From Planctomycetales bacterium (lineage in GTDB: Bacteria; Planctomycetota; Planctomycetia; Isosphaerales; Isosphaeraceae), in NCBI GenBank assembly GCA_027452145.1, contig DAIDHB010000064.1, forward strand, positions 16,281 through 80,280: a stretch of 64,000 nucleotides of DNA, written 5' to 3'. The notes beneath the pieces are model-generated. The model was not told the DNA's origin and ran no database searches. It was given only the letters and a program-made list of their open reading frames with translations. Below are positions 36,196 through 45,606 of this stretch, piece after piece (the first letter of the stretch is position 1; each line of letters starts with the position of its first letter). Made by a program: the position numbers and the translations under genes.

Positions 36196-37602
36196 TCAGG
36201 AATGGGCGAAGGCCGCGGCGGGGAGGGTCCGCCCGATCTCGTCGACGCGATAGCCGAGGCCGGGGCCGCGGACGGTCGAGAGGTCGAGCCGGCCGGCGCG
36301 GCGCTGGAACAGCCCCGGGTGGACGACCGCCTCGGGGCGCGAGGCTTCGGGGTAGAATTGCATGCCGTTGGATTCGACGCCCATGATGGTGCCGGCGTGA
36401 GCGGCGAGCAGGACGTGCGGGACCTGGGCGAGCATCGGGTTGGACAGGTCCTGGACCATCAGCGTCATGCCGTGCGCCTTCGCCCAGCAGAGGCTCAAGA
36501 GAGCGCCCGTCATCGTCTTGCAGGTCTTGAGCGCCACGCCCGACCAGCCGAGCTCGCGCCCGAGCCGCACGAATCGCCAGTCGTGCGCGCTCTCGTCCAT
36601 GAAGAGCGGCTTGCGCGCCGAGACGCTGTGCACGTCGATCCGGTGCAGCTCGAGGTCATACGGAAAAGGCTGCTCGACGTAGAGCAGCATGCCGTAGAGC
36701 CCCGGGTGCTCGTCCATCAGGCGGTCGAGGATCGCGTTGACATAGGACGGGTCGCCGACGGTGCAGTTGAAGTCGGCGGTGAGCCAGTCGACCGACTCCT
36801 CGACGGCGATCCGGCCGACCTTGAGCAGCCGGTCGTAGTCCCAGTCGGCGTCGTCGCCACGGAGCTTGACCTTCAGGCACTTCAATCCGTCCTGGCGGAT
36901 CCAGTCGCGCAGGAGGACCGGGTATCCGTCCTGCGGCTCCGAGCCGGTCAGGTCCCAGGTGTCGATCGGGTCCTTGCCGCCGACCAGGTGCCAGGCGGCG
37001 ATCGTGTCGGGCCGGGGGTGGACCAGGTAGTCGCGCGGATACCGCCCCTCGAATGAGACGGCTGCGTCCGCCGCCGGGGCCAGATAGGACGCCAGGTCGC
37101 GATTCATCCAGCGCTCGTCGTAGGTCTCGAAGCTCGGCACGCCGTGAAGCACCCCGTAGGCGTCGTGCAGCGCCAGGTCGAAGGGCGAGCTGCACACCAG
37201 CGACGCCAGGTGCGGGATCGGCTCGGCCCCGGCGCGGGCGGCGTTGGCATGCGTGGTCACGCCCGGCAGGATATGCTCGAGGAAGTGGTGGCCGAGCTCC
37301 ATCGGGTGTCCGGCCGGGCCGTGGCGCGCCGCCCATGCCTGGCCGATCGCCACGCAGAGCGATTTGAGCGCCTGGTGGCGCTCCTCATATCCAAGCTTGC
37401 TGGGCCAGACCCACTGCACTGATAGAGGAGTCTCGCCCCAGCCCTCGGCGCGCCGTCCGGAGCCGTCCTCGACGGTCATCCTGACGCGCGCGCAGGTCAC
37501 CTCGGTGGTCACCTCGGGGCCGAATTTCAAGGGCATCCGCGCGGTAATCGGCAGGAAGTACAGCTCGACCGCGACCGGTCGGACGTCGGTTGGCCTGGAC
37601 AT
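36196..37602 (-). CDS. Enolase-superfamily enzyme (mandelate racemase/muconate lactonizing type)
   Basis: 468 residues, longer than typical (about 370-400). Catalytic features: the barrel Lys pair in CLKVKLRGDD, metal ligands in LTADFNCT, LYVEQPFPYDL and FMDESAHDW, and the later ALKTCKT lysine on the opposite face. The N-terminal capping domain carries an unusual His/Trp-rich insert (WGETPLSVQWVWP). The superfamily abstracts a proton next to a carboxylate, acting as dehydratase, racemase or epimerase; the substrate cannot be assigned, though sugar-acid dehydration is common. It lies 6 nt downstream of the 1421-residue deacetylase/haem protein, so they are probably translated from one mRNA. 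Confidence 0.85.
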   Translation of the reverse strand: MSRPTDVRPVAVELYFLPITARMPLKFGPEVTTEVTCARVRMTVEDGSGRRAEGWGETPLSVQWVWPSKLGYEERHQALKSLCVAIGQAWAARHGPAGHPMELGHHFLEHILPGVTTHANAARAGAEPIPHLASLVCSSPFDLALHDAYGVLHGVPSFETYDERWMNRDLASYLAPAADAAVSFEGRYPRDYLVHPRPDTIAAWHLVGGKDPIDTWDLTGSEPQDGYPVLLRDWIRQDGLKCLKVKLRGDDADWDYDRLLKVGRIAVEESVDWLTADFNCTVGDPSYVNAILDRLMDEHPGLYGMLLYVEQPFPYDLELHRIDVHSVSARKPLFMDESAHDWRFVRLGRELGWSGVALKTCKTMTGALLSLCWAKAHGMTLMVQDLSNPMLAQVPHVLLAAHAGTIMGVESNGMQFYPEASRPEAVVHPGLFQRRAGRLDLSTVRGPGLGYRVDEIGRTLPAAAFAHS

Positions 37603-37608
37603 GATGGT

Positions 37609-40600
37609 TCACTGGCTCCTGGATTGCGGCGGAGTCCGCCGCCCGGGGGCGGCCGCACGGATGTACGCGATCAGGTTCGCCAGGTCGCGCGGGGTGAGGT
37701 CCTTCTCGAGGCCCTCGGGCATCAGCGACTGCCCCGACGCGGCGATCTGCTCGATCTCGGAACGCAGCAGCACCTCGTCCTTCCCCTCCTGGCGGCGGAG
37801 CGTGACCGAGGTGGCCGACTCACTGGTGATGATGCCGGTCAGCACGCGGCCGTCGACGGTCGCCACCGTGTAGGCCGCATACTTCGTCTCGAGCGCCCGG
37901 TTCGGGTCGAGGATCGCCGAGAGCAACGATCCCGGTGCCTTGTCATTGAGCGTCGCCAGGTCCGGTCCGACCTCGACCCCCTCGCCGCCCAGCCGGTGGC
38001 ATGTGACGCAAAGCTTGCGGAACACCGCGGCCCCGGCCGCGGGATCGCCCGCCGTCCGGAGTGCCGGCTGGAATGCGTCGAGGACGGTCCGGCGCTCCTT
38101 TGACTCGCGGGCGAAGAGCGCCGCGGCGCGATCGCGGAGCGCCGGATCGCGGTCCAGGAGGAGCCGCTGCCTTCGCGCCGTGTCAACCTCCGAGGGCGGG
38201 ATCCGGCCGGACTCCAGGGCCGACAGCAGGGCATTCCGCCAGGCCGGGCGGCCCAGGACCGCATCGAGGATCGCCGAGCGAAGCTGCGGAGTGCGGCCGC
38301 GCCAGCCCTCGATCAGCAGCCGGGCGACCGCCGGGTCGCGGAGCCGCCCCAGGGCGTCGACCGCGGCAAGCTGGAGTGCCATCGGCGCGCGGGGACTCAG
38401 CAGCATGACCAGCCGATCGCGATCTGAGGGGTCGCGCGCGGCGGAGTGCCGCAGCAATCCGACGGCGGCCAGCCGGCTTGGCTCGTCGGCGTCGATGTCG
38501 CCCACGGCACGGCGGGCCGATTCCCAGACGTCATCGAACAGACGCTCCAGGTTGAGCGACGCCGGCGCCTTGCTTCGCTCCCGGGCCGACAGGAGGCCCG
38601 CCAGCGCGGCGTATTGCCAGGGCGCGTAGCGGCCGCCGGGCCCCGCGGGCCGACCGATCGATCGAAAGGCCGCGTCGCTCAGCCCGCCCGGCATCGCACC
38701 GGCCAGCTCGAGGACAGGCTCGACGAGCGGCGACGGCTTCTGCTCGCCCTCACCGCCCAGCAGGCCGGCCAGCAGCGACGGGATGTGCGGCATCGCCGAG
38801 CTGAGGATCGCCGCCCGCATCCAGCGATCCCCGCCGTCCCGACGGGCCAGCCGCGCCAGCGCCTCGCCGCCGCGGTGATCGGTCCAGTTGCCCAGGAGCA
38901 GTGCAAGGCGCAACCGCACCGGCGGCGACGGGTCCTCGGCCAGGCGAAGCACCGCGGCGGCCACTGCGGGCGACCGGGATAGCAGGGGCTCGACCGCCGC
39001 GACGACGGCCTCACGCACGCGAGGGTCGGTATCGGTCAGGCCGGCCAGAGCAGAGGGCTCGTCGAGCGCCCCGAGATCCGCGAGCGTCCAGATGGCCTGC
39101 ACGCGCGTCTGCGGCCACCGGGTGCCTGAGGCCACTGAGCGCAGGCCGGCGACGGCCTCGGAGCCGCCGCGATGGAGCAAGAGCCGCTGCGCCGTGTCGC
39201 GCTGCCAGCCGTTCGGACTGTCGAGCGCGGCGGCCAGTCCCGAGGCGTCGAGCCGGTCGAGACGCGGGATCGCGCGGGGCTTCTGGTCGACCGGATGGAC
39301 CCGATAAATCCGCCCCTGCTCGCTGCCCGCTCGCAGGTCCAGCCGCCGCTCCCAGTCGTCGGGGATCCACTCGGGGTGTTCGATGACCGCGCGGTACATA
39401 TCGGCGATCCAGAGCGCGCCGTCGGGCCCCGTTTTCAGCATCGTCGGCCGGAACCAGTCGTCGCTCGACGCGAGGAACTCGCGCCCCGACTCGTTCGGCC
39501 CGCGCCGGCCGCCCAACGTCGCTCCGTCCGGCTCGAGGACGATCCGGTGAACGACGTTGTGTACCGGCTCGCTGACGAACAGGCTCGTGGCGAACCAGGG
39601 GCCGAACAGGTCGTCGCGATACGGTGTCGCGCTGTTGGCCGACGTGACGTGATTGGCCGCGCCGGGGTCGTTGAATCGGGCGAGCGTCCGGCTGATCGGA
39701 AACAGGCGGCCATCGGGCTCGAGCATCTGCCGCGGGTCGGGAGCCGCGAAATGCGGATTCCGGCGCACGTCCTGTTCCGCCAGGACATACTGCCACGCCC
39801 AGTTCGGGTTGTTGTTGCCGAACCAGTGGCCCCAGTCGTCGCGGTGCCGGCCGTACTGCGTCTGGCCGCTCTCGGCCTCGAACTCGCCGGTGTCGGGGCG
39901 GAAACGGAAATCCCGCCCGCTGATGCTGACCGTCTTGCCCGTCTTCAGCGACCGGACCTCGCCGCCGCTGTCGCCATTCGCGCCGTAGACCCATCCGTCG
40001 AGGCCCAGCTCGAATCCGTTCAGCCGGTGCTGCTGGTTCCCCTCGCGGAACCCGGTGAACAGAACCTCGCGGTGGTCGGCGCGGCCGTCGCCGTCGCGGT
40101 CCTCGGCATAGAAGATCTCGGGGGCACAGGCGACCAGCACGCCGTTGCGCCAGGGCAGGATGCCGGTCGGGAAGCCGAGGCCATCGAGGAACGTGGAACC
40201 ACGGTCGTACCGGCCGTCACCGTTTTCATCAACGAGGACCCGCACCACGCCGCCCGGCTTGCCCCGGCCGTCGGTGCCGAGCGGATAATCGCCCATCTCG
40301 ACGACCCAGAGCCGCCCGTCCGCGCCCCAGTCGAGCGCGATCGGGTCCGCGACCAGCGGCTCGGCGGCAGCCAGCTCGACCTTGAACCCCGGCGCAACCC
40401 GGATGGACCGCAGCGACGCATCGGGCGATTTGCCCGTGGGCTCGACGTCCCTGAGCAGCTCGTTGAACGAGCGGCGATCGACCAGGTTGGGGAGCTTCGC
40501 CGTGTCCTCGTTCTGCCACCAGAGGCTCCGCGAATGGACGAAGAAGCCGTTGTCGTGCTCGCCGTCGCGGACGATCTTCGGCAGTGCTCCGGGTTCGCCC

Positions 40601-41874
40601 GCCTTGCCCGCCATCACCTTGCGAGTCCAGCCCTTCGCCGCCGGGTCGAAAAGATAGACGCCGTAATCCTGGTCGTTGGAGAACACGAGGTCGTCATGGC
40701 CGTCCTCGTCGATGTCGACGAATCGGACACCGCCATCGCGCCCGGATTGAACGAGCGCGCGGGTCGCGGAGGGCAGCGGCACGGAGGGGTTGATGTCGAA
40801 GACAACTCCGCCGCGATGGCTTTCCGAATCGCCGGCGGGCCTTAGTGGCTTCCCGCCCAGGACGTTCCGCTCCAGCCGGTCGAGCGCCTCGCGGAAGGTG
40901 AGGAACTTGACCTTCTTGCCGTGTTTCTTGACGGCGTGGTCGATCAGGTCGACGACCTGGTCGCTCCGGATCCAGCCATGCGGGTGGAACACCAGGTCGA
41001 ACACGCCCTGCTTGATCACGACGGCATCGAGCGCCGCCTTCATGTCAGCAAGCGTCCGCGGGCTGTTCGGCTTGTTGATGTTCTGACCTTCCCAGTCGCT
41101 CGGCACGACGCAGGGGAACTCCCAGCATTTGCCTCCGATGACGTACGGATAGGGGTAGTTCTCGATCGTGTTGACGAACGCGGGGAACGGCAGATACTTG
41201 CGGAACCGCTCGCGGCCATCGGGGTCGAAGACCAGCTCGCGGGGCAGGGTGGGGTCATCCGGCGTGAGCAGCGTGAACACCGAGGAGTCGATCGCCAGCG
41301 AATGCCCGCGCGGGCTGGAACGGTTGAAGATCTCGGCGAAGAAGCGTGGGCTCACCGAGTTGATCGAGTCGCAGCACGGCATCCGGAACGCGACCGCGCG
41401 ATTTCCGGGGATGGCGTTCATCAGGTCGACGCAACCGTGATAGGTGCGCGCGGCTTCGGCGAAATCGCCCTTCTGCAAGCAAGGGCAGGGGTGCGTCAAG
41501 GTGTGGACCTCGAGCGACAATCCCTCGCGCAGCCAGCCCTGGAGCCGCGGATCCTTCGGATCGACCTGGTTGGTCATGATGCTGACGGGCGCCCGGCCAT
41601 CAATCTTCTTGAGCCGATCGAGGATCGGCCGGAGGAACTGTTCGTAGCGGGCCGGGTCGCGCATGTCGTCGATTGCCAGCACGACGACCGCCTCGACGCC
41701 AGGTTCGCCGACCCACCTCGGCGTGGTCAGCCTGCCGAACCGCTCGTCCGGGACGTACGGGTTGATCCCGCGTGGCAGGGCCGATCGATCCTCGCCGGAC
41801 GGCGCGGCCTGCACGGGCCCCGAGACGACCCCGATCCAGCAGGCGCAGACAAACAGGAACATGCGGCGCGGCAT
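37609..41874 (-). CDS. Secreted fusion: polysaccharide-deacetylase-like, PVC haem-binding propeller, HEAT, cytochrome c
   Basis: 1421 residues with a signal peptide (1-23). Order: a NodB-like deacetylase domain (about 60-330) with the metal-site Asp in AIDDM and HTLTHPC; an FG-GAP-like calcium motif DIDEDGHDDLVF (about 385); a PVC-type membrane-bound-dehydrogenase/haem-binding domain (about 495-860; LDWGADGRLWVVEMGDYP); HEAT-like helical repeats (about 880-1280); and a C-terminal cytochrome c motif KLCVTCHRLGGEG near 1310. The PVC haem domain plus cytochrome c is known across planctomycetes; the N-terminal deacetylase is the unusual addition. It is probably periplasmic and acts on modified polysaccharides or their oxidised products. 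GGGAG precedes the ATG. It follows the HEAT gene by 60 nt. Confidence 0.88.
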   Translation of the reverse strand: MPRRMFLFVCACWIGVVSGPVQAAPSGEDRSALPRGINPYVPDERFGRLTTPRWVGEPGVEAVVVLAIDDMRDPARYEQFLRPILDRLKKIDGRAPVSIMTNQVDPKDPRLQGWLREGLSLEVHTLTHPCPCLQKGDFAEAARTYHGCVDLMNAIPGNRAVAFRMPCCDSINSVSPRFFAEIFNRSSPRGHSLAIDSSVFTLLTPDDPTLPRELVFDPDGRERFRKYLPFPAFVNTIENYPYPYVIGGKCWEFPCVVPSDWEGQNINKPNSPRTLADMKAALDAVVIKQGVFDLVFHPHGWIRSDQVVDLIDHAVKKHGKKVKFLTFREALDRLERNVLGGKPLRPAGDSESHRGGVVFDINPSVPLPSATRALVQSGRDGGVRFVDIDEDGHDDLVFSNDQDYGVYLFDPAAKGWTRKVMAGKAGEPGALPKIVRDGEHDNGFFVHSRSLWWQNEDTAKLPNLVDRRSFNELLRDVEPTGKSPDASLRSIRVAPGFKVELAAAEPLVADPIALDWGADGRLWVVEMGDYPLGTDGRGKPGGVVRVLVDENGDGRYDRGSTFLDGLGFPTGILPWRNGVLVACAPEIFYAEDRDGDGRADHREVLFTGFREGNQQHRLNGFELGLDGWVYGANGDSGGEVRSLKTGKTVSISGRDFRFRPDTGEFEAESGQTQYGRHRDDWGHWFGNNNPNWAWQYVLAEQDVRRNPHFAAPDPRQMLEPDGRLFPISRTLARFNDPGAANHVTSANSATPYRDDLFGPWFATSLFVSEPVHNVVHRIVLEPDGATLGGRRGPNESGREFLASSDDWFRPTMLKTGPDGALWIADMYRAVIEHPEWIPDDWERRLDLRAGSEQGRIYRVHPVDQKPRAIPRLDRLDASGLAAALDSPNGWQRDTAQRLLLHRGGSEAVAGLRSVASGTRWPQTRVQAIWTLADLGALDEPSALAGLTDTDPRVREAVVAAVEPLLSRSPAVAAAVLRLAEDPSPPVRLRLALLLGNWTDHRGGEALARLARRDGGDRWMRAAILSSAMPHIPSLLAGLLGGEGEQKPSPLVEPVLELAGAMPGGLSDAAFRSIGRPAGPGGRYAPWQYAALAGLLSARERSKAPASLNLERLFDDVWESARRAVGDIDADEPSRLAAVGLLRHSAARDPSDRDRLVMLLSPRAPMALQLAAVDALGRLRDPAVARLLIEGWRGRTPQLRSAILDAVLGRPAWRNALLSALESGRIPPSEVDTARRQRLLLDRDPALRDRAAALFARESKERRTVLDAFQPALRTAGDPAAGAAVFRKLCVTCHRLGGEGVEVGPDLATLNDKAPGSLLSAILDPNRALETKYAAYTVATVDGRVLTGIITSESATSVTLRRQEGKDEVLLRSEIEQIAASGQSLMPEGLEKDLTPRDLANLIAYIRAAAPGRRTPPQSRSQ

Positions 41875-41934
41875 GGGAGAGCTCCCGCGGGCACAACCGG
41901 ATGATCTCGACCCCCAAGGCTACCGGAGGAACAC

Positions 41935-43263
41935 TCAGCGGGCAATTGTTCGGAGATCCTTCGGGATCATGTGGACGTCGGCGAAATCGACGTCATGGAT
42001 CGCCCGGATCACCGCGTGGCGGACGGCCGGGTCGCGGTCGAGGATGAAAGTGTTTAGGGTTCGAAGGACCGCCGGCTCGGGTCGCAATTTCCCAATCGCC
42101 CTCGCCGCGGCCACCCGCATCCGGGTCCCGCGCCCGGGCTCGAGCGCCTTCGCCAGCGCGGCTGCCGCCTCATGTTGGTCGCTGGCTCCGATGACGACCT
42201 CCCTCAGGCAGTCGATGATGGCGACGGCCTCGTCCGCATCAGATCCGTCGGCGCCCGCGGACCGGGCCCCGAGCGACCTCGCCAGGTTTCGGGCGAGTAG
42301 GGGAGCCGCCGGGCCCGCGGCCTCGCGGAACGACGCCAGCGCCGTGACCGCGCGGTCCCGGATGGCGGAATCCTCGGCGTCCAGCGCGGCGATCAGGCCG
42401 TCCACCGCGGCGGGGCCGAACCACGAGTCCTGGTTGCCCGTGTTGAGCGGCGGCCCCTGGATCTGCTCGAGGAGCTTGACCACCGCCTTGCGGTAGCGTG
42501 GCGGGTGGTCGTCGAGGGAGCGGACGATCGAGGGAAGCAGGGGAGCCAGTCCTTGCCTGTAGGTCGCGAGAGCCATGGCCGCCGCCTCGCCATTGACCTC
42601 GGCCGCGTCGTCGAGTGCGGCGACCAGTAGCGGCGGCGGGGTCTTGCCGACCCGCGAGCCAAGCACGCCCAGGCCGCGGATCGCCTCCAGGCGGACCGAA
42701 GGTTCATCATCGCCGAGGCGCTCGACCAGGGCGGTCGTCACCGGCGCCGGGTCGAATCCGTTGACCAGGCCGCCGCCGACCAGCACGACCATCCAGGCTG
42801 CCTTGGCGGCCGCGGCCCGCACCTCGGGCGCCGGATCGCTCAGGCACGCCAGGAGTAACCCCACCACGTAGTGAAGACGTGCTGGGTTCGGATCGGCCGA
42901 GCCCGGGGTGACGACCGTCACCATCGCCGTCGCCGCCGCCGCCCGGATCTGAGCCTCCGGGTCCTTCAGGTAGCCGGCGAGCGAGGCGATCGCGCCGTCC
43001 ATGTTCTCCCGGTCGCTCATCTCCAGCTTCCGGACCGCGGTCAGTCGCTCCGCGGGCCTCCCGCTGTAGTCGATAACGACATCCGGTCTGCCTTGTGCCG
43101 GTCGTTCCTCCCGGGGTACGAGCCACCAGCCCGTGACCAGGAGGGCCAGCGTGGTCAGGCCGACCATCCCCCGGATCGAGGGCTGGCCCGGTGATCGCCC
43201 GGTGCGCTCGTGCAGGGAGCCGTCCGCGGCAGGTCCATCATCGGCATCGATCGACTCTCGCAT
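41935..43263 (-). CDS. HEAT-repeat protein with N-terminal membrane anchor
   Basis: 442 residues. One transmembrane helix at about 33-50 (GMVGLTTLALLVTGWWL) follows a charged cytoplasmic segment, so most of the protein is likely periplasmic. From about residue 70 to the end there are some nine HEAT-type helical hairpins, recognisable by AxxxLxxLL-like spacing and RxAAAxALGxL-type starts (for example PSVRLEAIRGLGVLG). It is a scaffold-type protein, probably for protein contacts. It is the first gene of a leftward run followed by the 1421-residue fusion and the enolase-superfamily gene. GAGGGGGCG precedes the ATG. Confidence 0.85.
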   Translation of the reverse strand: MRESIDADDGPAADGSLHERTGRSPGQPSIRGMVGLTTLALLVTGWWLVPREERPAQGRPDVVIDYSGRPAERLTAVRKLEMSDRENMDGAIASLAGYLKDPEAQIRAAAATAMVTVVTPGSADPNPARLHYVVGLLLACLSDPAPEVRAAAAKAAWMVVLVGGGLVNGFDPAPVTTALVERLGDDEPSVRLEAIRGLGVLGSRVGKTPPPLLVAALDDAAEVNGEAAAMALATYRQGLAPLLPSIVRSLDDHPPRYRKAVVKLLEQIQGPPLNTGNQDSWFGPAAVDGLIAALDAEDSAIRDRAVTALASFREAAGPAAPLLARNLARSLGARSAGADGSDADEAVAIIDCLREVVIGASDQHEAAAALAKALEPGRGTRMRVAAARAIGKLRPEPAVLRTLNTFILDRDPAVRHAVIRAIHDVDFADVHMIPKDLRTIAR

Positions 43264-43473
43264 GGCATCGCCCCCTCAAGGCCGATCATAACTCGCCGGA
43301 TGCGGAACGTCCCGCAAAAGATTGCAGAATAATCAGGAATGAGGGCCGCCCGCGGATGTCGGCTCGTCGACGACCCCGCGATCGGCGGCATTCTCCGCTT
43401 GTGGATCGGCCGCACCCGGCGATAGGATTCGGGATCGTCCGCAGTCCAGGCCCGCCGAGGATTTCTCCCGATC

Positions 43474-44073
43474 GTGAGAAGCGACCACCCCCGCCCGCAG
43501 TTGATCCTCGCCAGCGCGTCGCCCCGGCGCCGGCAGTTGCTCGAGGAGGCCGGCTATGCCTTCGAGGTCGAGGCATCGGCCGTCGAGGAGCCGCCGCCGG
43601 AACCGGGGGTTGACCCTTCCGCCTACGCGGCGCACCTGGCCTGGCTGAAGGCAACGGCCGTCGCCGGCCGCCGATCCAGCGGCCTGATCCTGGCCGCCGA
43701 CACCGTCTGCTCGGTCGCCGGCGCGATCCTCAACAAGCCCGAGGATCGCGCCGACGCGGAGCGGATGATCCGGCTCCAGGAAGGGCGCGACACCGAGGTC
43801 ATCTCGGGGATCTGCCTGCGACGGGCCGACCGCCCGGAGTGGGTGGGCGCGGTGGAGATCAGCATCGTCCGCTTCCGGCCGCTCGACGACCGCGAGCGCG
43901 CGGCTTATCTCGATTCCGGCCGCTGGGAGGGCAAGTCGGGAGGCTACGGCGTCCAGGACCGCGACCCGTTCGTGAGCGTCGCGCGCGGCAGCTTCTCGAA
44001 CGTTGTCGGTCTGCCGATGGAGCGGCTGGCCGCGCTCCTCGTGGCCTACCCGGAACTTGGTGGGACTGGCTGA
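43474..44073 (+). CDS. maf: Maf-family nucleotide pyrophosphatase
   Basis: 199 residues from a GTG at 43474. ILASASPRRRQLLEEAG is the exact Maf N-terminal signature; LAADTVCSVAG and GKSGGYGVQDRDPF are the other conserved blocks, with the catalytic Asp in AADTV. Maf proteins hydrolyse non-canonical nucleoside triphosphates such as dTTP, UTP or modified bases, cleaning the pool. The Cys in ADTVCSV replaces the more usual small residue. Convergent with the Pcp-like fusion; no operon. Confidence 0.93.
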   Translation: MRSDHPRPQLILASASPRRRQLLEEAGYAFEVEASAVEEPPPEPGVDPSAYAAHLAWLKATAVAGRRSSGLILAADTVCSVAGAILNKPEDRADAERMIRLQEGRDTEVISGICLRRADRPEWVGAVEISIVRFRPLDDRERAAYLDSGRWEGKSGGYGVQDRDPFVSVARGSFSNVVGLPMERLAALLVAYPELGGTG

Positions 44074-44105
44074 GGAGGCTTCTCTCGCCCGAGTCGGCCG
44101 GGCCC

Positions 44106-45419
44106 TCATTCCTCGACGGCCGTCGCGTAGAAGATCAGGTTGATGATTCTCCACTTCCCCTCACGCTTCATCAGGGTGAAGTGATCGTATCCCTTCTGGA
44201 CGCGGTTGCCCGACGTGAGCTTCCAGAAGACCACCGCGTGCGCCAGGCGGCCTTCCATGCGGACGTCGATCGTCTCGGGTACCTCGATGTTCCGCACGTC
44301 GGAGTTCCGGTGCACCTCGCGCTGTGAGGAGACGAAGGGACGCTTGGCCGAGTTCTTGACGTTGCCCCGGTCGTCGATGTACTGGATCACGGCCTCGGGC
44401 AGGAAGCACTGGTCGTAGGCGTCCATTTCCTGGTCGGACCAGCTCTTGAAGTAGTGCTCGACGAAAGCCCGGACCTCGCGGAGTTTCGGGTCGTCTTCCT
44501 TCGCGGCCTGGGCCTCGGTCCGCAGGCCGGTCTGGATGATGGGCGTGGGCCCGGCCTGGGCGACAGCCGGCTGGGTCCGAGGGGCAGGGGACGTGCTCGG
44601 GCTCTGCTTCTCCGACGCGCTCCGGGCCCTCGACATGGTCAGCCAGCTTTCGAGTACATGGACGACGAACCGCTGGACGTCGTCGCGCCTCACCACGCGG
44701 CCCCCCATCCGGGTGCCCAGCGGCGGGACGTGGAAGAACATCATCTGGGCGTCCATGTGCCGGATCTTCTTGAGGTACTGGAGGCTGTAGAGGTTCTCCT
44801 CGCACAGATACCGCCCGGCGTTGGTGGAGATCCGGATCGGCTCCCCCTTCTCGGCCAGCAGGCGCCCCATGACGTAGTTGTCGAAACCCGTCTTGAAGAG
44901 GTCGGGCCCTCCCGCGGCGATCGCGCGGTCCTCTGGCCGCTTGCCCCGGTTGTCGCGGTGGGGGCCGCGGCGGTTATGCGCCGTCGTCTCGAGGCAGAAC
45001 GCGCCCGGCATTCCCATCCCGAACGAGAAGACGGCGACCGGCCTGTATTGCTCGATCCACCGCGGCAGGCAAACCAGCGGCGCGCCCCAGACGACCGGCA
45101 TCTCGCGGGCCACGATCCGGTAGCCGTTCCACCTGAGCCCGTCGAGCTGCTTGATCCCCTGCCACGAGGCATTCGGCATGCGGTACTTGCCGAACGGCTC
45201 GAAGCCGGTCAACAGGATGACCGGCTCGGCCGGTTCGGCGGCGGCCGCCGCGTTCGCCGGTGCTGTCGCATTTGCCGGCGCCGGTTTGTCCTGAGCCCGC
45301 AGCGCGGCCGGCGCCATCGCCGCCAGCACCACAAGTACCGCGAAATGCGGGGGGCGCCGGACCCTCCGGTATTGGTGCGGTCGCTGAGGGAGGGGGCGGC
45401 AAAGGTCCGCGGATTTCAT
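44106..45419 (-). CDS. Secreted pyroglutamyl-peptidase-like protein fused to an NTF2/SnoaL-like domain
   Basis: 437 residues. A hydrophobic signal (about 25-42, ending LRAQ) precedes a peptidase C15 domain. The opening motif LLTGFEPFG is exact, and the triad is intact with family spacing: Glu 144 in FCLETTAHN, Cys 206 in NAGRYLCEENLY and His 230 in FFHVPP (62 and 24 residues apart, as in Pcp: 63 and 24). A Ser/Pro/Ala-rich linker (about 255-315) joins a C-terminal NTF2-like domain (about 318-437; VEHYFKSWSDQEMDAYDQCF). Pcp removes N-terminal pyroglutamate and is normally cytoplasmic and single-domain, so export and fusion are both unusual. No partner gene. Confidence 0.85.
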   Translation of the reverse strand: MKSADLCRPLPQRPHQYRRVRRPPHFAVLVVLAAMAPAALRAQDKPAPANATAPANAAAAAEPAEPVILLTGFEPFGKYRMPNASWQGIKQLDGLRWNGYRIVAREMPVVWGAPLVCLPRWIEQYRPVAVFSFGMGMPGAFCLETTAHNRRGPHRDNRGKRPEDRAIAAGGPDLFKTGFDNYVMGRLLAEKGEPIRISTNAGRYLCEENLYSLQYLKKIRHMDAQMMFFHVPPLGTRMGGRVVRRDDVQRFVVHVLESWLTMSRARSASEKQSPSTSPAPRTQPAVAQAGPTPIIQTGLRTEAQAAKEDDPKLREVRAFVEHYFKSWSDQEMDAYDQCFLPEAVIQYIDDRGNVKNSAKRPFVSSQREVHRNSDVRNIEVPETIDVRMEGRLAHAVVFWKLTSGNRVQKGYDHFTLMKREGKWRIINLIFYATAVEE

Positions 45420-45606
45420 GGCTCATTCCCGGAGGCTGACGTCGGGGAGAAACCGAAGACGACAGGAGTCTTGCATCCATAGCCTTGTAACCCAGGCGAC
45501 CGCAAAAGGCAAGCCGCCGCGGCGCGAGTTGCGGACGCCGCCGGCGGGCTGCGTTGACATCTGTCGGGGGCGGCATTAGTTTCTACGGTCAGGGACGGAT
45601 TGAAGC

